Of a stretch of 35,326 nucleotides of DNA, positions 7,213 through 14,051 are shown in pieces (the stretch's first letter is position 1; every line of letters begins with the position of its first letter). The DNA is from Candidatus Uhrbacteria bacterium. Lineage in GTDB: Bacteria > Patescibacteriota > Patescibacteriia > JACQSD01. The DNA lies in assembly GCA_016206165.1 (NCBI GenBank), contig JACQSD010000025.1, positions 1 to 35,326 of the forward strand. The letters run 5' to 3'. A program made the position numbers and the translations under genes. The notes under the pieces were generated by a model. The model was not told where the DNA came from. It was given only the letters and a program-made list of their open reading frames with translations, and did not search any database.

Positions 7213-7430
7213 CAACCGATTTCTTGATACCGGTTATTCGTGATACATTCGTCATTAGTTTGTGCACATTCGTGTTCTACTTTTTCGCTGATATGGTGAA
7301 GCCAGGGCTTGTGACGAACTATGTTAACCTCAATGTGCTGTTGCTTTTTGTGATTGTTTCTGGTATCGTCACGGTACTTCTCTATGATCGACGGAGTGAA
7401 GATCAAACCAATGACGACGCACGCGGATGA
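7188..7430 (+). CDS. Small two-helix membrane protein
   Basis: An 80-residue protein with two strong hydrophobic segments (about residues 17-35 and 46-66) and a charged C-terminus (YDRRSEDQTNDDARG). It overlaps the 3' end of the preceding gene by 25 nt and the start of the cupin gene by 47 nt. Hydrophobicity and position in a tightly overlapped operon support it, but there is no Shine-Dalgarno and no family match, so confidence is moderate. Confidence 0.55.
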   Translation: MEFLQKKIATDFLIPVIRDTFVISLCTFVFYFFADMVKPGLVTNYVNLNVLLLFVIVSGIVTVLLYDRRSEDQTNDDARG

Positions 7431-7839
7431 TCGCGGATACTTCCGTGAGATTTTGCGTTCCGACGAAGGGCTCATGGATGTGTTTCGGCAGTCATCGATC
7501 ACGAAAACGAATCCTGGAGTCGTCAAAGCATTTCATTGGCACGCACGTCAAGAAGATTTTTGGTATGTCGTTGATGGTATGGCGCGTGCGGTGCTTTATG
7601 ATCGCCGTGATGAATCGCCGACAAAAGGAGAAACACAAACGGTTGTCATGGGAGAAGAGTATCCTGTCGGCCTTCTTATCCCCCGGGGCGTCGCGCATGG
7701 GTATCAGGTGCTTGGGGTAAAACCGGTCGTGCTCGTCTATTACACAACCGAATGCTACGACGTCAAAAATCCAGATGAGCTCCGGATCCCTTGGAATGAC
7801 CCGACGATCAATTACGATTGGACAATCAAAAATCGATGA
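7384..7839 (+). CDS. RmlC-like cupin, dTDP-4-dehydrorhamnose 3,5-epimerase family
   Basis: A 151-residue sugar-nucleotide epimerase-type cupin. FREILRSDE, then GVVKAFHWH (RmlC has GvvRGLHyQ, with the catalytic His) and IPRGVAHGYQVLG (RmlC iPxGfAHGF) follow the family order. It would epimerise C3/C5 of a 4-keto-6-deoxy sugar nucleotide, consistent with neighbouring glycosyltransferase-like genes. The Arg before the catalytic His is Lys and the protein is shorter than typical RmlC (about 180), so a WxcM-like or other sugar-modifying cupin is possible. An upstream ATG at 7354 would add 10 residues; ATG 7384 gives the usual N-terminus. Confidence 0.75.
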   Translation: MIDGVKIKPMTTHADDRGYFREILRSDEGLMDVFRQSSITKTNPGVVKAFHWHARQEDFWYVVDGMARAVLYDRRDESPTKGETQTVVMGEEYPVGLLIPRGVAHGYQVLGVKPVVLVYYTTECYDVKNPDELRIPWNDPTINYDWTIKNR

Positions 7840-8753
7840 GCAAAGTCCTTCTCATTATTCTCGACGGATGGGGGATCGGGCCCATGAATGAGGCAAATGT
7901 TTTTTCGCACGTCGCGACACCGACATTTGATCATTGTGTTGCACACTACCCAGTGGCAGCACTCGCCGCATCTGGTGAGGCGGTCGGGCTTGCACCTGAC
8001 GAAGTGGGGAATTCAGAATCCGGGCACTGGAATTTAGGCACTGGCCAGCGTTTCCGCCCCGAGATTTGGAATACAACGATGATTCAGTCGACGACGTCGC
8101 TCGGCGCTGTCATTGCGCGCGCTGGGAAAAAGCAGCTGCATATTTCGGAAACAGAGAAGTACGTCCACGCGACGTATTTTTTTAATGGTGGACATGCGTC
8201 TCCATTTCAAGGAGAAGATGACATCCTTGTCCCATCACCAAAAGTTTCTTCGTACGACGAGAAACCTGCGATGAGTGCACGCCTCATCACACGGCGTTTG
8301 GTGCAGGCGCTCGAGAGCGGCGTCTATGATTTTTTTGTCGTCAATTATCCGAACCTCGACATCATTGCACACACCGGAAACCGTGCCGCAGTGATCAAAG
8401 CGCTTGCCATTATTGATCGCGAACTCGCGCTCGTCACCGCAACTGCGCTGCAGCACGGGGTGACCATACTCATGACTGCGGATCATGGGAACATTGAGCA
8501 GATCACCGAGGCGGATAACAACACTGCGCATCGCACCCATACGTTCGCGCCAGTTCCATTCATTTTTGCTCGTCCGGATCTTGAGCGTCGTCGCTTTGTT
8601 GATGCGCCAGTGATCACCCGTGACCTTTCTCCACTTCCTGTTGTCGGCGCACTTCGGGATGTTCCAGTCACCATCCTTGAGTTGCTTGGGCTTGAAAAGC
8701 CGATGGGCATGGAAGGAGCGTCATTGACACGCCTCCTTCCGAAAGGAGTGTAG
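7836..8753 (+). CDS. Phosphoglycerate-mutase-like (GpmI/alkaline phosphatase superfamily) protein lacking the transferase domain
   Basis: A 305-residue protein; cofactor-independent phosphoglycerate mutase has about 510. All metal and nucleophile residues of the phosphatase domain are present: D10 (ILDGWG), S60 (GNSESGHWNLGTGQ), D175 and H179 (NYPNLDIIAHTGN), D216 and H217 (TADHGN), H235 (HRTHTFAPVPFIF). The linker QLHISETEKYVHATYFFNGG is also there. Only about 30 residues separate GTGQ from QLHISETEK, where GpmI carries a transferase domain of over 200 residues. The excision looks precise and the frame is intact, so it is not simply a pseudogene. Whether it still acts as a mutase, perhaps with a partner, or as a phosphatase cannot be told. 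ATG 7836 overlaps the upstream stop (ATGA). Confidence 0.85.
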   Translation: MSKVLLIILDGWGIGPMNEANVFSHVATPTFDHCVAHYPVAALAASGEAVGLAPDEVGNSESGHWNLGTGQRFRPEIWNTTMIQSTTSLGAVIARAGKKQLHISETEKYVHATYFFNGGHASPFQGEDDILVPSPKVSSYDEKPAMSARLITRRLVQALESGVYDFFVVNYPNLDIIAHTGNRAAVIKALAIIDRELALVTATALQHGVTILMTADHGNIEQITEADNNTAHRTHTFAPVPFIFARPDLERRRFVDAPVITRDLSPLPVVGALRDVPVTILELLGLEKPMGMEGASLTRLLPKGV

Positions 8754-8754
8754 T

Positions 8755-9144
8755 ATGTTTGTCGTAACTGCACGGGTCATTCACGGATTACGGCGCGGAA
8801 GGAACCTTGGGTTTCCTACTGCGAATGTGCGCCATCGCATCGGTCAAGCTCCACCCGATGGCATTTATGCGGCATGGGCATGCATTGATCGACAGTGGTA
8901 TCGTGCTGCGGTGAGTGTGGGGAAAAATAAGACATTTGGCGCGTCACATGCTACTATAGAAGCACATGTGCTCCATTGGAATAGGTCGCTGTATGGGCGG
9001 ACGATCACATTAGTTTTTGTTCGTTGGCTTCGCGCGATGCGCCGTTTCAATACGGATCAAGCACTGGTTCATACGATGAGAATGGATATAAAGAGAGTAA
9101 ATAGTTTCTTAGTTTCCCGCTGCGGCCGTTCTGGAATTTCTTAA
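8755..9144 (+). CDS. Stand-alone riboflavin kinase domain
   Basis: A 129-residue protein matching the C-terminal flavokinase domain of RibF: GLRRGRNLGFPTANV carries the GRxLGFPTAN motif with the PTAN metal/ATP site, followed by PDGIYAAW and GKNKTFG, with IEAHVLHW in the place of the catalytic Glu region. It would phosphorylate riboflavin to FMN. The FAD synthetase half of bacterial RibF is absent. An AGGAG sequence lies 7-8 nt upstream, inside the end of the previous gene. The last 15 or so residues follow a low-complexity stretch and look unconserved. Confidence 0.8.
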   Translation: MFVVTARVIHGLRRGRNLGFPTANVRHRIGQAPPDGIYAAWACIDRQWYRAAVSVGKNKTFGASHATIEAHVLHWNRSLYGRTITLVFVRWLRAMRRFNTDQALVHTMRMDIKRVNSFLVSRCGRSGIS

Positions 9145-9157
9145 TTTCTTACCGATT

Positions 9158-9793
9158 ATGTTCACTGGAATTATTAGCACCATTGGGACCATTGCACGGA
9201 TCGAGCGCACTGCAAAAAAGAATCGTGTGACGTGTGCCGTGGCAGAAAAAAAATGGCGCGCAATGCTTTCGGTTGGTACGAGCGTGAGCATGGATGGAAC
9301 ATGCGTGACGATCGTTGCATTGCAGCCAAAGGGGTTCTTGGTCGACATTGCGCGTGAAACGGAGCGTGTGACAAATATCGGATCATGGAAAAAAGGACAT
9401 CGCGTGAATCTCGAGTTACCCGTTCGTGCAAATGAGATGCTCTCTGGCCACCTCCTCCTCGGGCATGTCGATGGCGTCGGTCATGTCGTCGAAATATATG
9501 ATCAGGGAAATGGAAAGCGGCTTGTCGTCGCACCACCCCCTGATCTTTTTCGTTTCTTGCCATACAAGGGGTCAATCGCAGTGAACGGAGTGAGCCTCAC
9601 CATCGCAAATGTGGATGCAGACAAGCATCAATGCATTATTGCGCTCATCCCCCATACGATTCATCACACGACACTTGGCGTGTTGAAACCAAAAGATCTT
9701 GTGAACATCGAAGTTGATGCGATCGCACGTTACCTTGATCAACTGCTCGAGGAACGATTTAAAATATTTGAAGAGCGATTATTACAGCGATGA
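9158..9793 (+). CDS. ribE: Riboflavin synthase, alpha-chain type
   Basis: A 211-residue protein with the two tandem lumazine-binding barrels of riboflavin synthase. It opens with MFTGII, barrel one holds DGTCVTIVAL and barrel two MLSGHLLLGHVDGVG and SIAVNGVSLTIANV, the usual dismutase signatures. The enzyme makes riboflavin from two 6,7-dimethyl-8-ribityllumazine molecules. No other riboflavin biosynthesis gene is in the window, but it sits directly behind riboflavin kinase, so the two could serve flavin supply. A lumazine-binding rather than catalytic role is possible; barrel one is the more divergent. Its TGA overlaps the ATG of mltG (ATGA). Confidence 0.85.
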   Translation: MFTGIISTIGTIARIERTAKKNRVTCAVAEKKWRAMLSVGTSVSMDGTCVTIVALQPKGFLVDIARETERVTNIGSWKKGHRVNLELPVRANEMLSGHLLLGHVDGVGHVVEIYDQGNGKRLVVAPPPDLFRFLPYKGSIAVNGVSLTIANVDADKHQCIIALIPHTIHHTTLGVLKPKDLVNIEVDAIARYLDQLLEERFKIFEERLLQR

Positions 9794-10590
9794 AAACGAA
9801 CAAGTTTATTATCATCATCGTGCTCGTGGTTGCTGTTTTTTTTGGCTACCGTTGGTATCGTCGTGCCACTGCTCCACCACCGCCCCCCCCACCACCGTCG
9901 ATTGAGCAGACGATTACGACAATCGAGGGGTGGACTGTTGAAGAAATTGCCGAGTATCTCCGCGATGCGATTGGGATGCCAGTAACGGCGTTCGAGAAGG
10001 CAGCATTTGCGTATCCGAAAAGTCCGGCGGGAAAGAGTTTTTTTGGTGGTGGCCGTATACAGAGTGTCGAGGGCTATCTTTTTCCAGATACGTATCGTGT
10101 GTATAAGAAGGCGACAGCGCTTGATGTGGTTGAGAAGATGCTTGCAAATTTTGATGCGCGCGTCACCGCAGATATTCGCGCAAAAATTCGTGCGCAACGT
10201 CTCACGCTCCACGAGGGGGTCACGCTCGCAAGTATTATTGAGCAGGAGGTGGCAACACCCGAAGATCGGCGGGTTGTTGCCGATATTTTTTTGAAACGTT
10301 TGAAAGCCGGTATTGCACTGCAGGCGGACTCGACCGTGAATTATATTACGAAGAAGGGGATGAGCCGCGCGACGATTGTGGATACAAAAATTGATTCTCC
10401 GTACAACACGTATCGTTATCGTGGCCTTCCGCCAGGGCCGATTAGCAACCCTGGGCTTGACGCGATCCTTGCCGTTGCAGAGCCGACCCTATCACCGTAT
10501 TTGTATTTTCTCACAACCGAAGATGGCCGCGTCATTTATGCAAGGGATTTCGAGGAGCACAAACAGAACCGGCAGCGCTATTTGCACTGA
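9790..10590 (+). CDS. mltG: Endolytic transglycosylase MltG (YceG family)
   Basis: A 266-residue membrane-anchored protein. It has one N-terminal helix (residues 5-20), then a run of eight prolines, then the YceG domain: SVEGYLFPDTY, LASIIEQE with the catalytic Glu, LQADSTVNY, SPYNTYRYRGLPPGPISNPG and the C-terminal YLYFLT...EEHKQNR. MltG cleaves nascent peptidoglycan strands and helps to set glycan length. It is shorter than E. coli MltG (340) because the N-terminal LysM-like part is reduced. The stop codon lies in the first bases of a simple-repeat tract. Confidence 0.9.
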   Translation: MKTNKFIIIIVLVVAVFFGYRWYRRATAPPPPPPPPSIEQTITTIEGWTVEEIAEYLRDAIGMPVTAFEKAAFAYPKSPAGKSFFGGGRIQSVEGYLFPDTYRVYKKATALDVVEKMLANFDARVTADIRAKIRAQRLTLHEGVTLASIIEQEVATPEDRRVVADIFLKRLKAGIALQADSTVNYITKKGMSRATIVDTKIDSPYNTYRYRGLPPGPISNPGLDAILAVAEPTLSPYLYFLTTEDGRVIYARDFEEHKQNRQRYLH

Positions 10591-10610
10591 ATCACAGAAT
10601 CACGGAATCA
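10589..10610 (+). repeat. Left simple repeat flanking the S23 gene
   Basis: Three copies of the word GAATCAC or close variants (GAATCACAGAATCACGGAATCA) lie right after the mltG stop. The same word in inverted orientation follows the S23 gene at 10971-11004. Confidence 0.7.
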
Positions 10611-10613
10611 TTT

Positions 10614-10973
10614 ATGACACCGTTTCAAGAACAACTTAAAAGCAAGATGCATGCGTATGTGCGATTTGTCTATCGAGTGACGAAGAATTTTCCGCGAGAT
10701 GAAATCTACGGAGTAACATCACAAATAAGACGAGCCGCTGTTTCTATCGTTCTCAATTTTATTGAAGGTTATGCGCGAAGGAAATTGCTCGTGCAGCTGA
10801 ATTTTTTTGAGACGTCGTATGGCTCTCTCCAGGAATCAAAGTATTTACTCCTCCTGTCTTCTGAAGAGGCATATATGACTCAAGATGAATATAAAATTGG
10901 CACGAAGATGGCAGAAGAGATTGGAGCAATGCTTTGGACGGAAATTATTTCTATTGATAAAAGTGCAAAGTGA
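10614..10973 (+). CDS. Four-helix-bundle protein, S23/23S rRNA intervening-sequence family
   Basis: A 119-residue all-helical protein with the S23 family layout: YRVTKNFPRDEIYGVTSQIRRAA, then SIVLNFIEGYAR, then the SLQESKYLLLL helix. Family members form pentameric four-helix bundles; the biological role is unclear, and some are encoded inside rRNA intervening sequences. Here the gene is bracketed by inverted simple repeats and its TGA stop is part of the right-hand repeat. The whole unit sits between mltG and pyrH, as if inserted as a cassette. Confidence 0.85.
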   Translation: MTPFQEQLKSKMHAYVRFVYRVTKNFPRDEIYGVTSQIRRAAVSIVLNFIEGYARRKLLVQLNFFETSYGSLQESKYLLLLSSEEAYMTQDEYKIGTKMAEEIGAMLWTEIISIDKSAK

Positions 10974-11004
10974 TTCTGTGTTTTTTTGATTCTGTGTTTC
11001 TGTG
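10971..11004 (-). repeat. Right simple repeat flanking the S23 gene, inverted
   Basis: TGATTCTGTG occurs twice, followed by TTTCTGTG. It is the reverse complement of the CACAGAATCA word at 10589-10610, giving an inverted-repeat pair around the S23 gene. It ends 6 nt before the pyrH ATG. Confidence 0.7.
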
Positions 11005-11010
11005 AAAATA

Positions 11011-11700
11011 ATGAAAACTGTAGTCATCTCTCTCGGAGGGTCACTCATCGTCCCGGACGGCGGGATTGATATTCGTTTTCTCAAAAAATTTCGTGCTCTG
11101 ATTTTGGCACACGTCCGACGGGGTGTGCGTTTCGTCATCATCACCGGCGGGGGAACAGTGTGCAGAGATTATCAAAATGCACTCCGTGATTTAGGGAGGC
11201 GCGACGCGACAGATCTCGATTGGATCGGTATTCGGATAAGCAGATTAAATGCACATCTTGTCCGGATTATGTTTGGAAGCCGTGCCCCTGATCGATTTAT
11301 CACTGACGCAACAAACGTGCATCCACGTGAGTACAGAAAATATCCGCTCCTCGTTGCCGGAGGAGAAAAGCCGGGTCAATCAACGGATGATGTCGCGGTC
11401 AAGCTCGCCATTCGCTTTGGTGCACATGAGCTCATTAATCTTTCAAACATTCGCTACGTCTACGATCGTGATCCACGGAAACATAAAGATGCGAAACCGT
11501 ATCACGAAATGTCGTGGAAGGAATTAAAGAAACTCGTCGGAAGTAAATGGACTCCTGGCGCCAATGTTCCCTTTGATCCACGAGCAACCGCGCTTGCTGT
11601 GAAACATCATCGCACGCTCTTTTTCCTCCATGGCGGTGATATGAAAAATCTTAGCCGCTGTCTCGCTGGAAAAAAATTCGAAGGGACGATCGTACAGTGA
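11011..11700 (+). CDS. pyrH: UMP kinase, archaeal-type
   Basis: A 229-residue amino-acid-kinase-family enzyme that phosphorylates UMP to UDP. VISLGGSLI and VIITGGGTVCRDYQ are the phosphate-binding loops, and DLDWIGIRISRLNAHLV the UMP-contacting segment. GQSTDDVAVKLAIRFGAHELINLSN, VYDRDPRKHKDAKPYHEMSW and PGANVPFDPRATALA follow the archaeal/thermophilic UMP kinase pattern rather than the classic bacterial PyrH. GTG at 11002 is in frame, but it lies in the simple repeat, so ATG 11011 is preferred. A carbamoyltransferase of possible pyrimidine relevance lies at 16974. Confidence 0.85.
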   Translation: MKTVVISLGGSLIVPDGGIDIRFLKKFRALILAHVRRGVRFVIITGGGTVCRDYQNALRDLGRRDATDLDWIGIRISRLNAHLVRIMFGSRAPDRFITDATNVHPREYRKYPLLVAGGEKPGQSTDDVAVKLAIRFGAHELINLSNIRYVYDRDPRKHKDAKPYHEMSWKELKKLVGSKWTPGANVPFDPRATALAVKHHRTLFFLHGGDMKNLSRCLAGKKFEGTIVQ

Positions 11701-11720
11701 TTATGATCTCCACCACGATT

Positions 11721-11757
11721 CCCTCTCCTCGTAGGAGAGGGTTAGGGTGAGGTTTTC
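11721..11757 (+). repeat. Short palindromic dispersed repeat
   Basis: CCCTCTCCTCGTAGGAGAGG forms a perfect 9-bp hairpin and is followed by GTTAGGGTGAGGTTTTC. Nearly the same sequence, including the GGGTGAGGTTT end, occurs at 279-355 inside the membrane protein gene, so this is a dispersed REP-like element. Confidence 0.7.
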
Positions 11758-11801
11758 GAGATCGACCTCGTAAAATTAAGTACGTGACACTATTACACGG
11801 T

Positions 11802-13283
11802 ATGTTCACATTCCCATCACACATTGGTAAAAAACTCGCGAAGAAAAAGATCACGTGGATTCGCGATCAAGAATGGTACCCGAAGTCTTTTCAGGGCTGG
11901 GCTGGACTTTTGATTATTCAGGGTGCGGGCGCGGTTGCTGCCACATTGAAACGAATGCCGCAGGCGATGCGGTTTGGCGCGATGACCGTGGAAGGCACGC
12001 AGAGCTCATGGTACTGGAATGTCGCTGAACAGCGGCGCGTGCGGCCGATCCTTATTACAAAGTTGCGCAAAAATTCTGCATGGGCGCGTATGATTGTCCG
12101 GAAGTTTTTTGTGGCATGGCACGCGTTTGATCGGACGGTAACACGGGTATTGCATCAAGATTTTTCGAGCCTTTCATTACGACAGCTCGGAACGTTGTAT
12201 ACCGAGTGCGTTGATGCAGCGCTTGTTCAGGCCTCATACGGGTATATCGTCGAACCATTCTTAACCGCAGGGGAGGAAGATTGGTTGGTTGCGGCGATCC
12301 GCGATGCACTGCCAGAGAAAATCGCGACGGCGCGCGTCGAAGAGATTACTCGCGTGTTGACGACGCATACGATTCCCACATTCTCACAAGAAGAGGCATG
12401 GTCGCGCGCCGCGCTCGCCAAGAAAGCGCGAGGGCGTGTGTTTGATCGCGCACTGAAGGCGCATGTGGAAAAATTCGCGACGATGCGGGGGAATTACTAT
12501 GATGTGCCGCGGCTTACAGAAAAAGAAGTGCGTGCATCATTGCGAACGTTTGATGTGCATGGTGCGGAGGAGAGCCAGAGGATGATGCGTCGTACTGCTC
12601 GAGCGAAAGCCCGCATCGTAAAACAGTATCGTCTTCACGCGCTCGCATCACTCCTTGATGGTGCTGAACAATTTGCGCACATGCAGGATTATCGGAAGTG
12701 GGCAGTGACAAAGGTGAATGACGTTGTGTTCCAGCTTCTTGATGCAATGGCGCCGCTCCTTTCCGTATCGGCAACGACACTTCGTTACGCAACGCCGAAC
12801 GAGATTGTTCGCGCGTGCATGGGCAAAAGAATAGATTGGAAATCAGTGGGAGAGCGCAGTGCAGGGACATTGTATTGGTGCACCGCGAGCGGCGTCACTG
12901 TTTATCAAGGCAAGGCATTGCGCGGATTTGACGCCAAGTTTTTTCATGGCAGTGCAGGCGTGAATAAAGTATTGAAAGGAACAACCGCAATGCCGGGAAA
13001 AGTGCGCGGGCGCGTGCGCATTGTGTATGGCCGTCTCGAGTTTGCGGCGTTCAAGAAAGGGGAGATCCTCGTAACCAATAATACAACGCCGGAGTTTGTA
13101 CCAACAATGAAACGCGCGGCTGCGATTGTCACCGAACAGGGCGGCATCACCTCGCACGCAGCGATCATCTCCCGTGAACTCAAAGTCCCTTGCATCATCG
13201 GGACAAAAGTCGCCACCAAAGTTTTCAAAACTGGCGATCGCGTGGAAGTTGACGCCGAGAACGGAGTTGTAAGGAAGATATAA
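11802..13283 (+). CDS. Phosphohistidine swivelling-domain protein A (PEP-utilising enzyme family, no ATP-grasp)
   Basis: A 493-residue protein, first of nine paralogues. The last 80 or so residues form the swivelling domain of PEP synthase/PPDK/rifampin phosphotransferase. GKVRGRVRIV, KGEILVTNNTTPEFVP and TEQGGITSHAAIISRELKVP carry the phospho-accepting His (residue 452), then IIGTKVAT and TGDRVEVDAENG. The N-terminal 400 residues are mainly helical, with an FATMRGNYYDVP segment and an MQDYRKW segment that recur in the paralogues. Such domains carry phosphate from an ATP-grasp domain to a substrate; neither an ATP-grasp nor a PEP-binding barrel is present here. GTG at 11784 would add 6 residues. 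A NYN gene follows within 7 nt. Confidence 0.85.
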   Translation: MFTFPSHIGKKLAKKKITWIRDQEWYPKSFQGWAGLLIIQGAGAVAATLKRMPQAMRFGAMTVEGTQSSWYWNVAEQRRVRPILITKLRKNSAWARMIVRKFFVAWHAFDRTVTRVLHQDFSSLSLRQLGTLYTECVDAALVQASYGYIVEPFLTAGEEDWLVAAIRDALPEKIATARVEEITRVLTTHTIPTFSQEEAWSRAALAKKARGRVFDRALKAHVEKFATMRGNYYDVPRLTEKEVRASLRTFDVHGAEESQRMMRRTARAKARIVKQYRLHALASLLDGAEQFAHMQDYRKWAVTKVNDVVFQLLDAMAPLLSVSATTLRYATPNEIVRACMGKRIDWKSVGERSAGTLYWCTASGVTVYQGKALRGFDAKFFHGSAGVNKVLKGTTAMPGKVRGRVRIVYGRLEFAAFKKGEILVTNNTTPEFVPTMKRAAAIVTEQGGITSHAAIISRELKVPCIIGTKVATKVFKTGDRVEVDAENGVVRKI

Positions 13284-13290
13284 CCACTCT

Positions 13291-13944
13291 ATGCGCACGC
13301 TCGCATTCATTGATGCATCAAATCTCTTTTATGGCGGTGAGAAGAGTTTAGGTTGGAAGATTGATTATCAAAAGTTACTCCAGTATCTTCGCGAGAAGTA
13401 TCAGGTTGAGGCCGCATTTTATTTTGGTGGCGTTGAGATACATAATTTTCAATTTGATTACCTTGCGAACGATACAGTACCGATTGATCTGCTCGTGTCG
13501 CATCTCTCGCGACTCGTGCACGAGCGCGGGGACACATTGGATGATGCCGCATTATTGCTCTTGAGTCGACATCTTGCGCGTGTCCGATTCTATGTGCGAC
13601 TGCAAGAGTTCGGTTATCAGCTGCGCCTGAAGCCGGTCAAATTGTATACCAATGATGACGGTACGACTCGGCGGAAGGCCAATTGCGATGTCGACATGAC
13701 ATTTGTTCTCATGAAGGAGCAGGAGCATTTCGATCGCGTCATCATTCTTTCTGGCGATGGAGATTTCTTACCAGTTTTGAAGCATTTACGAAAGGAGGGT
13801 AAGGAGATCATTGTTCTTGCCCGTGGGCCTCGGGCAGCCCGTGAGATTCGACAGTTTGCAGGGGGAAACTTTCGAGATTTTGAGTATCTGAAGTATCTTT
13901 TGAAGATGGAAGATGAAGTAAATAAACGGAGGGGACTCATATAG
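13291..13944 (+). CDS. NYN-domain protein (LabA/DUF88 family), putative RNase
   Basis: A 217-residue PIN-like NYN-domain protein. The acidic active-site residues typical of the family are visible: FIDASNLFYG at residues 6-15, NCDVDMTFVLM near 130 and ILSGDGDFLPVLKHL near 150. NYN proteins are metal-dependent nucleases acting on RNA. It starts 7 nt after paralogue A and is probably co-transcribed with it, but no direct link to the swivelling-domain proteins is known to me. The stop codon lies in the loop of the following hairpin. Confidence 0.85.
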   Translation: MRTLAFIDASNLFYGGEKSLGWKIDYQKLLQYLREKYQVEAAFYFGGVEIHNFQFDYLANDTVPIDLLVSHLSRLVHERGDTLDDAALLLLSRHLARVRFYVRLQEFGYQLRLKPVKLYTNDDGTTRRKANCDVDMTFVLMKEQEHFDRVIILSGDGDFLPVLKHLRKEGKEIIVLARGPRAAREIRQFAGGNFRDFEYLKYLLKMEDEVNKRRGLI

Positions 13945-13954
13945 AATCCCCTCC
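13928..13954 (+). terminator. Hairpin overlapping the NYN stop codon
   Basis: GGAGGGGA (13928-13935) pairs with TCCCCTCC (13947-13954). The 11-nt loop contains the TAG stop of the NYN gene. Only a weak T-rich tail follows (CGTTTAGTACTTTTA), so it may terminate or protect the 3' end. Confidence 0.55.
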
Positions 13955-13999
13955 ACGTTTAGTACTTTTACTATAGCAATCATCATGATATTGTGTCAA

Positions 14000-14025
14000 G
14001 AGCAGCCTGACAGAGCAGCCTGATA
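14000..14025 (+). repeat. Two 13-bp direct repeats upstream of paralogue B
   Basis: GAGCAGCCTGACA and GAGCAGCCTGATA are directly adjacent, 27 nt before the ATG at 14052. They may be a regulator site or a simple duplication. No convincing promoter is seen beside them. Confidence 0.5.
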
Positions 14026-14051
14026 CAGGGCAATGACGAGATTTTTACACT

